Assembly: GCF_031583025.1 (NCBI RefSeq)
Contig: NZ_CP134062.1
Location: forward strand, 3,844,001-3,908,000
Origin: Mycobacterium sp. Z3061
GTDB taxonomy: Bacteria > Actinomycetota > Actinomycetes > Mycobacteriales > Mycobacteriaceae
DNA length: 64,000 nt
Reading direction: 5' to 3'
This document shows, one piece after another, positions 34,358 through 43,499 of this stretch. Each line of letters opens with the position of its first letter. Position 1 is the stretch's first letter. The notes below the pieces were generated by a model that saw only the letters and a program-made list of their open reading frames with translations, was not told the origin of the DNA and searched no databases. A program made the position numbers and the translations under genes.

Positions 34358-35962
34358 TCATTTTTCCGTCACGGAGAAACTCACGCTGTGCCAGCCGGTA
34401 GCGCCGTCGGGGACCGGGTCGGCTCGCTGCTCGGTCTGGACGGCGCCCGTGTTGTCGATGGCGCGCACGGTAATGGTCTGCTTGCCAGGGCTTTTCGCCT
34501 GCCACGGAAAGCTCCACAGCCGCCACGTCTCGTTGGAGTAGGCGGCGCCGAGTTCGGCGGGCTGCCACGCCCCGTCGCCGATTCGGACCTCCACGGCACG
34601 CACGCCACGGTTCTGCGCCCAGGCCACCCCGCCGAACACCACCGGCCCGAGAGGCACCTGCTGACCTCTCCTCGGCACGTCGATTCGGGACTCGGTCTTG
34701 ACGGGCGCCTGCGCGGCCCACCCCTGCCGCGTCCAATAGGCTTGCGCCTTGTCGAAGCGGGTCAGCTCGAGCTCGACGACCCACTTGGTGGCCGACACGT
34801 AGCCGTAGAGTCCAGGCACCACCAGACGGGCCGGGTAGCCATGCTCGACCGGCAGCGGCTGACCGTTGAGGCTGACGGCCAGCAACGCTTCGCGGCCATC
34901 GGTGAGGGCCAGCACCGGCGTGCCGGCGGTGAAGCCGTCGATCGAGGTCGAGAGCACCATATCGGCGTCCTTGTGCACACCGGCCGCCGCCAGCAGGTCC
35001 GCCACCCGGTACCCCGTCCAGATGCCCGTTGAAATCAGTTTTCCACCAACTGGATTCGACACACAGGTCAGCGTTGCCACCGTTTCGACGATGTTGAAAC
35101 GGGCGAGGTCGTCGAAGCTGTATGTGGTTTCGCGGTCGACCATGCCGTGGATGCGCAGGCGCCAGTCGCGGTGACTGATCTGGGGAACACTGAGCGCGGT
35201 GTCGATCCGGTAGAAATCGGTGCTGGGTGTGATGAAGCTCGGGAGCGCAACGTCTTTCGGTTGCACCTCCGCCGGTATCGGCGGTGCCGACGACCGTGGT
35301 GGCGGGAGGACGAAAGTTCTGCGGTCGGCCGCCACCGACTGCGCCAACCGAGCGATGACGGCGCCCGCGACACCGCTGACGATTCCGAATCCGAGCACGC
35401 CCAGGACGAGCAACCGGCGCCTGCCCGCATCCGTCTGGTCGTTGCTCTCGTCGGGGTGCTCGGGATCAGGCGTGATTCGACGAGTGAGCAGGCGCAGGGC
35501 CGCCACACCGCAGGCGGTGCCGACAATGGTGGGGATCGTGTCGAGTGCTGTCGCACCCGGCCGCGACAGCACGGCAAGGCATCCGAGCACACCACCCGCG
35601 ACGATCACCGCGCTGCCGACCGGACGGCGCCGGGTCTCGAGGGTCCCGGCGATCGCCGCCAGTGTCGCGATCACGATGAGTACCACGACGGCCAGGAACG
35701 GCTTGTCCAGTGTTCCGAGGGTCTGAATAGCCCATTCTTTGACCGGTCCGGGTGTCAGGTCGACGACTGCAGTGCCGACGGCAGTCCGGGCATCGGCCCG
35801 CCCACCGAACGGGATGCTGACCAACTGGGCGACGCCGAGGGCGACGGATGCCGCCGCGACCCCGGCAAGCATCCGTTCGTTCGATGAGGCGGCGACCACC
35901 GGCGCTACTCTACCGCTTTGCCGCGACTGCGATGTAAAAGGCTGTAGCACAGTTGAATTCAA
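34358..35962 (-). CDS. Membrane-anchored molybdopterin-dependent oxidoreductase (SuoX/sulfite-oxidase fold)
   Basis: This 534-aa protein has an N-terminal membrane part with about five helices (residues 30-215: MLAGVAAASVALGVAQLV, FLAVVVLIVIATLAAIAG, VLGVLGFGIVSGVAGAVIA). A soluble domain of the oxidoreductase molybdopterin-binding family follows (about 240-430: SFITPSTDFYRIDTAL, LTCVSNPVGGKLISTGIWTG with the Cys that ligates Mo, PARLVVPGLYGYVSATKWV), then a Mo-co dimerisation-like domain (about 440-534). It resembles Rv0218. A later in-frame ATG at 35872 would begin right at the first helix, so the start is uncertain. The extracytoplasmic substrate is unknown. Confidence 0.82.
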   Translation of the reverse strand: MNSTVLQPFTSQSRQSGRVAPVVAASSNERMLAGVAAASVALGVAQLVSIPFGGRADARTAVGTAVVDLTPGPVKEWAIQTLGTLDKPFLAVVVLIVIATLAAIAGTLETRRRPVGSAVIVAGGVLGCLAVLSRPGATALDTIPTIVGTACGVAALRLLTRRITPDPEHPDESNDQTDAGRRRLLVLGVLGFGIVSGVAGAVIARLAQSVAADRRTFVLPPPRSSAPPIPAEVQPKDVALPSFITPSTDFYRIDTALSVPQISHRDWRLRIHGMVDRETTYSFDDLARFNIVETVATLTCVSNPVGGKLISTGIWTGYRVADLLAAAGVHKDADMVLSTSIDGFTAGTPVLALTDGREALLAVSLNGQPLPVEHGYPARLVVPGLYGYVSATKWVVELELTRFDKAQAYWTRQGWAAQAPVKTESRIDVPRRGQQVPLGPVVFGGVAWAQNRGVRAVEVRIGDGAWQPAELGAAYSNETWRLWSFPWQAKSPGKQTITVRAIDNTGAVQTEQRADPVPDGATGWHSVSFSVTEK

Positions 35963-36070
35963 GAAATCTTTGCGTCACCGCCGGTTATCGGCGCGAGGAT
36001 GCGCTGCCTATCGCAAATCAGCCAAGGGATCGGGGGTACGGCGGGGGTCGCGACGTCGTACCGTGTAGCG

Positions 36071-36898
36071 ATGACATCTTCGGTTGCCGGAAAAGTCGTC
36101 GCCATCACCGGAGGCGCTCGCGGAATCGGCCTGGCCATTGCCAGCGCGCTACACAGTTCGGGCGCCAAAGTCGCCATCGGGGACATCGACGAAGCCGGCG
36201 CCAAGGCAGCGGGCGAGCGCCTCGGGTTGCCACTCGCCACGCGATTGGACGTCACCGATCGCTCGTCGTTCACCGAGTTCCTGGATGCCGCGGAGAATCA
36301 ACTCGGCCCACTCGACGTCGTGGTAAACAACGCCGGCCTGATCACGGTGGGCAGCGCGGTCGAGGAAACCGATGAGGCCACTCAACGCCTGTTCGACGTC
36401 AACGTCCATGGGGTCATCCTGGGCACCAAATTGGCCGCGCAACGAATGCTGCCCCGCCGCCGCGGCCACGTCGTCAACATCGGGTCGCTGGGCAGCGTGT
36501 TGCCCACCGAGGGCATCGCAACCTATTGCGCGACAAAGCATGCCGTGCTCGGTTACACCGACGCGGTCCGCATGGAGACCCGCGGCAGGGGTGTCCATTT
36601 CACCGTGATCATGCCGACGCTCACCAACACAGACATGGTCGCCGGCGTCGGGCATGCGAAGGGCTTCAAGAACGCCGAACCGGAAGACGTCGCACGGGCG
36701 GTCGTCGGCGTAATTGCAAAACCGGAACCACGGGTGGCCATCCCTCGTTCGCTGGGGCTCACGGTGTGGGCTCAGCGTCTGATGCCGCTGGGTGTCGCCG
36801 AGGCCCTCGGCCGCGCCCTGGGCACCGGGCGCGTCTTCACCAGCGACTTGCAACGCGAGCAGCATGACGTTTACACCCGGCGGACCGGCCTCTCCTGA
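36071..36898 (+). CDS. Short-chain dehydrogenase/reductase
   Basis: This 275-aa SDR starts at ATG 36071 (MTSSVAGKVVAITGGARGIG). It has the TGGARGIG cofactor loop, NNAG near residue 88, YCATKH with catalytic Tyr and Lys (about 157) and the downstream PTLTNTDMVAG. The C-terminal part (SLGLTVWAQRLMPLGVAEALG) resembles SDRs that act on lipid-like substrates, but this is not firm. It converges on and overlaps the TetR gene by 28 nt. Confidence 0.86.
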   Translation: MTSSVAGKVVAITGGARGIGLAIASALHSSGAKVAIGDIDEAGAKAAGERLGLPLATRLDVTDRSSFTEFLDAAENQLGPLDVVVNNAGLITVGSAVEETDEATQRLFDVNVHGVILGTKLAAQRMLPRRRGHVVNIGSLGSVLPTEGIATYCATKHAVLGYTDAVRMETRGRGVHFTVIMPTLTNTDMVAGVGHAKGFKNAEPEDVARAVVGVIAKPEPRVAIPRSLGLTVWAQRLMPLGVAEALGRALGTGRVFTSDLQREQHDVYTRRTGLS

Positions 36899-37512
36899 AC
36901 CCGGAGATAGTTCAGGGCCAAAGTCGTTATCTCTGAGAGGAACTCGTCTCGGGAGATGTCCGGACGGTCGAGGATGTAGCGAATGGTGAGATGCTCGACC
37001 ATCCGCACCAACATCCATGACGCGGTATCGAAGCGGACATCCGGGCGCACCTGACGCCGGTTCAACATCAGGTACGCCATGGTCAATTCGCTGATGCGTT
37101 GCTCGAAGGCGACCAGTTTGCCACTGGAACCCAGGCGTGGAGTCTGTTCGATCACCGCACGCAGGAACTCCGGGTGCACGTCGAGCGCATCCAGCAGCGC
37201 AGCTACCGAACTTCGCACGTGATCGGGCGCAGGTTGATCCAGCGACTGCGCCAGCGTGGATGCGACCGCCGCTGCCAGCTCGTCGCTGTAGCGGTCGATG
37301 ACCGCGGCGACGATGGCGTCCTTGTTCGGGAAGTACTGGTAGAGCGAACCCGGGCTGACCCCCGCGGCGGCGGCGATGCGGTTGGTAGACGCCCCGTCGT
37401 ATCCGTGGGCGATCAGAACCTCCTGGGCCGCGTTCAGGATCCGTTCCACCATGGTCCGGGAACGGTCTTGGCTGGGCGTTCTTCGCGCGCCACCCTTGTT
37501 GGCTCTGGCCAT
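36871..37512 (-). CDS. TetR family transcriptional regulator
   Basis: This 213-aa regulator starts at ATG 37512 (MARANKGGARRTPSQDRS). The N-terminal helix-turn-helix is clear: ILNAAQEVLIAHGYDGASTNRIAAAAGVSPGSLYQYFPNKDAIV (about 25-68). The ligand-binding domain follows. It is 48 bp from the divergent DUF2236 gene pair at 37561, the usual arrangement for a TetR repressor and its target; no clear operator palindrome was identified in that gap. Its 3' end overlaps the SDR end on the other strand. The regulated genes are inferred from position only. Confidence 0.9.
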   Translation of the reverse strand: MARANKGGARRTPSQDRSRTMVERILNAAQEVLIAHGYDGASTNRIAAAAGVSPGSLYQYFPNKDAIVAAVIDRYSDELAAAVASTLAQSLDQPAPDHVRSSVAALLDALDVHPEFLRAVIEQTPRLGSSGKLVAFEQRISELTMAYLMLNRRQVRPDVRFDTASWMLVRMVEHLTIRYILDRPDISRDEFLSEITTLALNYLRVQERPVRRV

Positions 37513-37560
37513 CAGAACGCGAATTGAACGTGAATAAAAGCTCGTGTCAGCATTGTCGTC

Positions 37561-38805
37561 ATGGTGGCACACCCCGAGGTTCTGCTCAAGACGGAGCTCA
37601 ACCCCACCGAGGACGCCGGATATCCACGACGCTTCCTCGGCGCCGAGGCCCGTAACCGCCGACTCGGGCGACCTCTGAAACTCCTCACCCGAACCACACA
37701 GCCCGACACCGAGCTCATCGAGCGCATCGGCCGCCGGCTGATGCAGCGCGACGAGTGCGGCGCCGCCCTGGTGCAGGCGATGCGAGCCGGCGAGGTGTCG
37801 ATGGGCCAGTTCAACCTCGCGCTGGAGTCCGGTGTCGGTGCGGTGCCGGACTGCCCTGCGGCGCTGCGCGCGTTCTTCACCGTCGTCGAGCGCACGCCGG
37901 ACTGGGTCGACTTCGACCTGCTCAACCGTGGCGCCGCGGCCTACCGGCGGCTGGGCAGCAACGCCGCTGACGTCATGCTGCAGTTGGCGCTGATCGGCGG
38001 ATACCGGTTCGGCGGGCCGACCGACCTGCTCGTCGAGACGGGCGGCCTGACCGGATCTACCACCGTGCGCCGACTTGCCGAAACCCAACAGTGGGCCGTC
38101 GCGATCTCGGCACCGGACGGCATGCGCCGCGACCAACCGGGATTCAAGCTCACCGTGCATGTCCGGCTGATGCACGCGCTGGTCAATCAGCGTTTCGAGA
38201 CCAACGGACGATGGGACGCCGGGCAATGGGGGTTGCCGATCAACCAGGCCGACCAGGCCGCAACCCTGGGGCTGTTCAACGGGGCACTGCTGCTGGGCGT
38301 TCGACTGCTCGGGGTCCGGGTGACCCGCGACGATTCCCTCGCCATCATGCATCTGTGGAAGTACGTCGGATGGCTGATGGGGGTCGACGAAGACTGGCTC
38401 TGTGACACCGAGCGCCAACAGCACCGGCTCAACTACCACCTGCTGCTGACGCAGTCCGATGTGAGTTCTGCGGGTCCGCCGTTGGCCAATGCGATCGTCG
38501 AGGCGCAGCGCGGGCTGCACTTTCCCAACCTGCGCCGGGTGCGCGGGGCCTACGCGCGCGCCCGGCTGCTCAGCATGCTGCGCTACTTTCTGCGTGCCGA
38601 AGGAATGCGCGATCTCGAGCTGCCCTCGGCACTGCCGGTGGCGGTACTGCCGGTCTTGGCTGCCAATGTCGTTCGCTATCAATTACTTACCCGTACCCGG
38701 TGGGGTACCGTCTACGTCCAGCGGTGGGGCGACAAGTCTCGGCGAAAAGTGCTGCGCCAATACTTCGGCGACCAGGCCCACGACGTGGGAAAGTTACCGC
38801 TGTGA
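37561..38805 (+). CDS. DUF2236/oxygenase MpaB-like family protein
   Basis: This 414-aa protein resembles the DUF2236 superfamily (ER-bound oxygenase MpaB/rubber oxygenase Lcp fold), in which conserved His and Arg residues bind heme. The key stretch is KLTVHVRLMHALVNQR (about residue 200), with NQADQAATLGLFNGALLLGVRLLG after it and WKYVGWLMGVDEDWL (about 265). Substrate unknown; oxidative cleavage is known for some relatives. It is divergent from TetR and overlaps the next DUF2236 gene by a shared GTGA. No obvious ribosome site precedes the start, so a leaderless message is possible. Confidence 0.78.
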   Translation: MVAHPEVLLKTELNPTEDAGYPRRFLGAEARNRRLGRPLKLLTRTTQPDTELIERIGRRLMQRDECGAALVQAMRAGEVSMGQFNLALESGVGAVPDCPAALRAFFTVVERTPDWVDFDLLNRGAAAYRRLGSNAADVMLQLALIGGYRFGGPTDLLVETGGLTGSTTVRRLAETQQWAVAISAPDGMRRDQPGFKLTVHVRLMHALVNQRFETNGRWDAGQWGLPINQADQAATLGLFNGALLLGVRLLGVRVTRDDSLAIMHLWKYVGWLMGVDEDWLCDTERQQHRLNYHLLLTQSDVSSAGPPLANAIVEAQRGLHFPNLRRVRGAYARARLLSMLRYFLRAEGMRDLELPSALPVAVLPVLAANVVRYQLLTRTRWGTVYVQRWGDKSRRKVLRQYFGDQAHDVGKLPL

Positions 38806-39689
38806 GCACTCGCATCGACCTGGGCCCGCGGTCATTGCTGTGGCGCTGGGCGGGCGACATGCGGATCGCGTTCGAAGGGGGTACGGCCGGCCTGATGCAG
38901 ACGATGCATCCCGCCATCGGCCAGGGGCTCATTGACCACTCGAATTTCTTCGACGATCCCGTGGATCGGGTATTCCGTTCCCTGCCAGGCATTCTCGGTA
39001 CCATCTACGACGGACCCGAGGCGGACGAGACCGGGCTCAAGGTGCGGGATTTTCACCGCGACATCAAGGGAGAGATGCCCGGCGGAGAGCGTTATCACGC
39101 CCTCAAGCCGGAGACGTACTGGTGGGCGCACGCCACGTTCCAGGTGATGGTGCACCGCCTCGCGGAGTACTGGGATGTGCACCGCCTCACCGACCGCGAG
39201 CGTGAGCAGCTCTACCAGGAGGGCTGCGAGTGGTACCGGCGTTACGGCATGTCGGAATCGGTACTGCCACCGACATTGAGCGAGTTCAACCGTGAATATG
39301 AGCGCTACTGCGCAGAAGTGCTACAACCCAATGCGGCTTCGGACTTTCTGATCGAGTTCATCCAACGCACCGCGATCCCCGACATGAGCGCGTCACCGGA
39401 TTATCCGAGCACTCCCCTGCTCAAACCGATCATGGACGTTCTGCTGCCCACCATGCCCGTGCGCACCGCGCTGGCGCCGCCGATGCGTCTGGTGATTTTC
39501 GGCGGCCTGCCCCCGATTGTGCGCGAGCGCTTCGGGATTGGCTGGTCCGGCGTCGACGAGACCAGCTACCGCGCAGTGCGCGCGACCATCAGACAGGGAT
39601 GGCGCGCCGTACCCGCGGCGTTGAAATGGCACGATGCCGCCCGCAAGGGCTGGCTGCGCGAACTGGGCAGCGTGCCCCGTCGCGTGTAG
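38802..39689 (+). CDS. DUF2236 family protein (oxygenase MpaB-like), second copy
   Basis: This 295-aa protein from GTG 38802 overlaps the stop of the first DUF2236 gene (GTGA). It shows the classic DUF2236 pattern: GTAGLMQTMHPAIGQGLIDHS (about 28-48), DPVDRVFRSLPGILGTIYDG, VRDFHRDIKGEMPGGERYHALKPETYWWAHATFQVMVHR (about 83-121). It is a different subfamily from its neighbour: shorter and with little matching sequence, so the pair is not a recent tandem duplication. A shared pathway with the upstream gene is likely. Confidence 0.85.
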   Translation: MSTRIDLGPRSLLWRWAGDMRIAFEGGTAGLMQTMHPAIGQGLIDHSNFFDDPVDRVFRSLPGILGTIYDGPEADETGLKVRDFHRDIKGEMPGGERYHALKPETYWWAHATFQVMVHRLAEYWDVHRLTDREREQLYQEGCEWYRRYGMSESVLPPTLSEFNREYERYCAEVLQPNAASDFLIEFIQRTAIPDMSASPDYPSTPLLKPIMDVLLPTMPVRTALAPPMRLVIFGGLPPIVRERFGIGWSGVDETSYRAVRATIRQGWRAVPAALKWHDAARKGWLRELGSVPRRV

Positions 39690-39695
39690 CCGGGT

Positions 39696-41150
39696 TCAGG
39701 CCCTTCGCACGTCGAAGTCGGCGAGCTCGGGCTGCCGCAGCAGCTCATGGTGGGTCTCCGGCGTCCACGGGAACAGTTCCGGCAAGCCGTCTTTGCCGAG
39801 ATACCAGCTGTTGCAGCCGCTGACCCAAATAGTCTGCGGCATTGCGGCTTTCATGTCTTCGTTGTATTGCTTGGTAGCGGCCTCCGTGGGCGCGGCCGCG
39901 ACCACCCGCCCGGCACGCAACTGCTCGATCCACCACATCACGTAGTTCGCCTGGTCCTCGGCGATGGGAATCAGAGATTGGTTGCCGATCGGCGAGTGCG
40001 GTCCCATCATCATGAACAGGTTGGGGAAGCCCGGTACAGCGATGGACCGGTACGCCATCGGGCCGTCGGCCCAGGCTTCGTCCAGGGTCAACCCGCCTTC
40101 CCCGATGATCTCCATCGGCCGCACATAGGCCCGGGCGTCGAACCCGGTGGCGAACACCAGCAGATCAAGTTCGTGCAGGATGCCGTCCGCGGTGACGATG
40201 CCGCGCGCCTCGATGTGATCGATCGGGTCGGTGATGATTTCCACGCCTGGCTTCTGCACGGATTTGTAGAAGCGCCCGGCCATCACTTGCCGTTTGCACA
40301 TCGGCTGGTAGTTCGGGGTGAGTTTGGCGCGCAATTGCGGGTCGCGCACCGAAAGCCGCAGGTTCCAACGACATTCGGCGGTGGCCAGGCGCCGTTGCCA
40401 ACCCGGCTGGATCGGGGCGCGGCCGAAGATCAACCGGAAGAACCAACCCCAGAACAAGTAGGGCAACCGATTCAGCCCCGCGAAGCGCGACAGCAGCGCC
40501 TGCGTCAGCTTCGAGTAACGGGGATTGGGCAGCGGGTAGACCCACTGGGCAGTGCGCTGGAAGACCTTGAGCTGCCGCACCGTGCCGCCCAGCTCCGCGG
40601 TGATCTGCACTCCGGTGGATCCGGTACCGATCAGACCGATCCGCTTGTCGGGCAACGACACCGAGTGGTCCCAGCGCGACGAGTGGAACGCGGGCCCGGC
40701 GAATGAGTCGCGGCCGGGGATGTCTGGGTAGCGCGGCACCCGCAGCACCCCGGTCGCGGTGACCAGGACGTCGAACGTCTCCTGCCCTGCCTCGGTGGTG
40801 AGTCTCCACTTTCCGTCGTCGTATTCGGCCCGGGTGACGTTGGTGCCGAACCGGATGTGCGGACGAATACCACGTTCGTCGGCCACCTGCTGAAAGTAGC
40901 GCTGGATCTCCCCTCCCGGCGGCAACCAGTGCGACCAGTTCGGGTTGGGCCGGAAGGAGTACGAGTAGTAACGCGACGGCACATCACAGGTGAGTCCGGG
41001 ATAGGTGTTGTCGCGCCAGGTGCCTCCGACGTCGTCCGCCTTCTCGAAGATGGTGAACGATTCGATGTCGGCATCCTGCAGTTTGGCTGCCATGCAGATG
41101 CCGGACATACCGGCGCCGATGATCGCGACCTTCAGTGCACGTTGCTGCAT
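39696..41150 (-). CDS. Flavin-containing monooxygenase of the Baeyer-Villiger type
   Basis: This 484-aa FAD/NADPH monooxygenase has a first Rossmann motif GAGMSG (about residue 12), the Baeyer-Villiger signature FxGxxxHxxxW in FAGPAFHSSRW (about 150) and a second Rossmann motif GTGSTG (about 175). ATGFDARAYVRP follows near 335. The family oxidises ketones or hetero-atoms; EthA of M. tuberculosis is a relative. The end converges on the second DUF2236 gene 6 bp away. The natural substrate is unknown. Confidence 0.9.
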   Translation of the reverse strand: MQQRALKVAIIGAGMSGICMAAKLQDADIESFTIFEKADDVGGTWRDNTYPGLTCDVPSRYYSYSFRPNPNWSHWLPPGGEIQRYFQQVADERGIRPHIRFGTNVTRAEYDDGKWRLTTEAGQETFDVLVTATGVLRVPRYPDIPGRDSFAGPAFHSSRWDHSVSLPDKRIGLIGTGSTGVQITAELGGTVRQLKVFQRTAQWVYPLPNPRYSKLTQALLSRFAGLNRLPYLFWGWFFRLIFGRAPIQPGWQRRLATAECRWNLRLSVRDPQLRAKLTPNYQPMCKRQVMAGRFYKSVQKPGVEIITDPIDHIEARGIVTADGILHELDLLVFATGFDARAYVRPMEIIGEGGLTLDEAWADGPMAYRSIAVPGFPNLFMMMGPHSPIGNQSLIPIAEDQANYVMWWIEQLRAGRVVAAAPTEAATKQYNEDMKAAMPQTIWVSGCNSWYLGKDGLPELFPWTPETHHELLRQPELADFDVRRA

Positions 41151-41183
41151 GACAGCCTCCCGGTGTTCTCGCTGACGTGCACG

Positions 41184-42599
41184 TTACGCCGATCGGGCCG
41201 GCGTCCCCAGAGATTCGCGGGTGCCCACAACTCCGCCGGACCCCTCGAGGACGGACCGCACGTCCGTCCGGCGGTGTTGTGCCCGCGCGACCCGCAGCAA
41301 CATGGCGGGCCGCAGCAACTGAGCCGGCGGGTCGATCATCGCGGTAACCCGCATGAACTGCGCGGCGACGACGGGGTCTGACTCCGCCGCAGTCATCACC
41401 GGCTCGAGGCACGCGTTGTTGAAGCGAATCCACAGCGGTCGCGGCCCCGGCACCTCTGGCAGCGAGAGATCCGACGCCACGGCGGTCTGCCAGGCGACCC
41501 GCACCTTTTTCGCGGCAGTGTGGGTGAAGCGGCGGACCAGGTGATGACCGCCGCGTCGCAGGCAGTCCCGCAGCACCGTGGCTTCGACGGCGGCGACCGT
41601 CATGCCCTGCCCGTAGATCGGGTTGAAGCTGCACACGGCGTCTCCCAGGACCAACAGACCATCGGGGATCCGCCGCATCTTGTCGTAGCGCCGCCACCGG
41701 TTGGAGGGCACTCGATGGTGCACGATGTCGCCGACCGGCTCAGCGTGGCGCATCGCCGCCGCGACGTCGGGCGCAAATTCTGCTGCGTAAGAGAGGATTT
41801 CGGCGTAATTGCGCGGCGGTTCGAGCCCGGCCATGGTGCCGGCAGCGATCATCCAGGAGTTGTTCTCGTATCCGATCATTGCGAACATCCGCGGCCGGCC
41901 CGGTCGCGGGAAGTGCGCGATCATGTGTTCTTTGATGATGCCGGGCGGTATGTGAACGACTTGACTGGCGTAGGCGAGTTGTACCTTGACCTCGTCCTCC
42001 GGTGGGCGTCCGTAGCCGAGTTGCTCGAGGAAGACCGGCGTGCGGGACCCGCGTCCGGTGGCGTCGATGACGAGGTCAGCCGCGAGGGACTTCTCATGGT
42101 CGGCTGGGCGGTCGATCACCCGCACCCCGTTGACACGCCGGCGATCTGGTGTCGCGGTCAGACCGACGACGTCGTGTTGCTCACAGAAGGTCACCTTCGG
42201 AATCATCCGAACTCGTTGTCGCACATTCCATTCCAGCATCGGACGACTCGGTGACACGATCTGGGGTGCGGCCGCAGACCGGCCCGAGCGCACCAGCGCA
42301 TGCCCGTTGAACGACCAGTCCAGCTTGGCGAAATCCCCGTCGTCCCAGGTGGTGGCCCCCTGAGCGAGCAGATCGTCCCGGATGCCGGGGAAGAGCTCTT
42401 CGAGCACCCCGGTCAGCCGCGCCAGGCAGGCGTGGATCAACCGCCCCTGCGGAACCCCACGGCGATTCACCGGATCGTCGGGCAGGACGTCACGTTCGAC
42501 GACCGTCACCCGGTCGTAGTAGTCGGCCAACACCCGGGCCGCCAACAGGCCGCCCATGCTGGCACCCAGCACCACCGCATGACCACCGCGTCGCACCAT
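41184..42599 (-). CDS. FAD-dependent monooxygenase (group A, epoxidase/hydroxylase-like)
   Basis: This 471-aa flavoprotein starts at ATG 42599 (MVRRGGHAVVLGASMGGLLAARVL). FAD motifs: GASMGG (about 13), VDVERD-type VTVVERD (about 33), DATGRGSRTP (about 190) and the GD motif LVLGDAVCSFNPIYGQGMT (about 325). This is the layout of p-hydroxybenzoate-hydroxylase-like enzymes. It is 33 bp from the BVMO start on the same strand, so the two are probably an operon. Substrate unknown. Confidence 0.87.
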   Translation of the reverse strand: MVRRGGHAVVLGASMGGLLAARVLADYYDRVTVVERDVLPDDPVNRRGVPQGRLIHACLARLTGVLEELFPGIRDDLLAQGATTWDDGDFAKLDWSFNGHALVRSGRSAAAPQIVSPSRPMLEWNVRQRVRMIPKVTFCEQHDVVGLTATPDRRRVNGVRVIDRPADHEKSLAADLVIDATGRGSRTPVFLEQLGYGRPPEDEVKVQLAYASQVVHIPPGIIKEHMIAHFPRPGRPRMFAMIGYENNSWMIAAGTMAGLEPPRNYAEILSYAAEFAPDVAAAMRHAEPVGDIVHHRVPSNRWRRYDKMRRIPDGLLVLGDAVCSFNPIYGQGMTVAAVEATVLRDCLRRGGHHLVRRFTHTAAKKVRVAWQTAVASDLSLPEVPGPRPLWIRFNNACLEPVMTAAESDPVVAAQFMRVTAMIDPPAQLLRPAMLLRVARAQHRRTDVRSVLEGSGGVVGTRESLGTPARSA

Positions 42600-42659
42600 T
42601 GCACACTCCTTTTCGATGGACTGCTCCGAAGTGTGCTGCGGCGCCGAGCGGGCGCTTAG

Positions 42660-42673
42660 AGTAGTCGACTACT
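42660..42673. promoter_or_regulatory. 14-bp palindrome upstream of the FAD monooxygenase
   Basis: AGTAGTCGACTACT is a perfect palindrome about 60 bp upstream of the FAD monooxygenase start, overlapping the end of the hydrolase gene. It could be an operator; no protein partner is known from the sequence. Confidence 0.35.
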
Positions 42674-43415
42674 TAAATTCGGCGCGGGCGAGCACTGCGA
42701 TCCGCTCCGCGACGTCGCGGGCCATTTGCTGCGCGCCATCGCTTTCGCCCGGCACGTAACGATCGGCGGCCGCGTCGTAGTCGGCGCCGGCGATCGAACC
42801 GTGATCGGCCGCCAGTGTCACCGCCTCCACCGGCCAACCGGCATGCTGCAGCGCCGACGCGAATTCTTCACTCGCAGTGGGCGGTACGACATCATCGGCC
42901 AGACCGTGCAGCAGGGTGAAGGGAGAATGCGCCTGGTCGCCGGACAGGAGTTCGGTGACGGCACGTCCCGAGATCGGGTCGTAGGCCATGAAGGCACCGG
43001 CCAGGCAGACGGTGTGCGCGATCGCCACGTTGTGGCGCTGCGCATCCAGCGTCAGGCCCGCCGCGGCGGCACCACCCATGGACCATCCCACCAGCACGAT
43101 GCTGCCGGTTGCCCGCTCACGGGCGAAGTCGACCGAGCGCAGCAGGTCTGCGCGCCCGCCATCGTCGGCGTGAGAATTCCAGTCCGGCGCGATGACGGTG
43201 GCACCGTGTTCGGCCAGCCGCCGCGCAAGGGGCCGGACCGCAGCGCGCGCGTCACTCTGCATGCCGTGCCACAGCAGGATGGTTGGCTGCGCCTGGTCGC
43301 CGAAGACATCGACCGACCTTCCCGGGGCGTATTCGAGCGTCTGCACAGACACCGGTTGCCCGCGGATCGTGTCGACAAACCATGCCCGGCGGGGCGGTGC
43401 GAAACATGTGCACAT
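42669..43415 (-). CDS. Alpha/beta hydrolase
   Basis: This protein of about 248 aa is counted from ATG 43415 (MCTCFAPPRRAWFVDTIRG). The longer frame starts inside the Zur-like box at 43440-43458 and is unlikely to be the real start. Motifs: LLWHGMQSDARA oxyanion region, GWSMGGAAAAG nucleophile elbow, LLHGLADDVVPP for the acid, and a late His in LAADHGSIAG. Fits a serine hydrolase/esterase or dienelactone-hydrolase-like member. It is divergent from the His-rich lipoprotein, with the box between them. Start and substrate are uncertain. Confidence 0.75.
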   Translation of the reverse strand: MCTCFAPPRRAWFVDTIRGQPVSVQTLEYAPGRSVDVFGDQAQPTILLWHGMQSDARAAVRPLARRLAEHGATVIAPDWNSHADDGGRADLLRSVDFARERATGSIVLVGWSMGGAAAAGLTLDAQRHNVAIAHTVCLAGAFMAYDPISGRAVTELLSGDQAHSPFTLLHGLADDVVPPTASEEFASALQHAGWPVEAVTLAADHGSIAGADYDAAADRYVPGESDGAQQMARDVAERIAVLARAEFK

Positions 43416-43439
43416 TCTTTGAGTCAGCGCCACCCACTT

Positions 43440-43458
43440 GTTAATGACAATCATTTTC
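43440..43458. promoter_or_regulatory. Fur-family (Zur-type) binding box
   Basis: GTTAATGACAATCATTTTC matches the 19-bp E. coli Fur consensus GATAATGATAATCATTATC at 16 of 19 positions and contains a TGACAATCATTTTCA core like that of mycobacterial Zur sites. IdeR sites look different. It lies between divergent genes, 42 bp above the lipoprotein ATG and at the 5' end of the hydrolase frame, so zinc (or iron) control of one or both is likely. Confidence 0.6.
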
Positions 43459-43499
43459 AATAACTTTTGGCCGTCACTGAAACGAGAGGATCAAACCAG

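Noticed and set aside
36871..38682. 603-aa extension of the TetR frame
   Set aside because: Only the last 213 residues have a TetR domain and codon use; the rest overlaps the DUF2236 gene in antisense.
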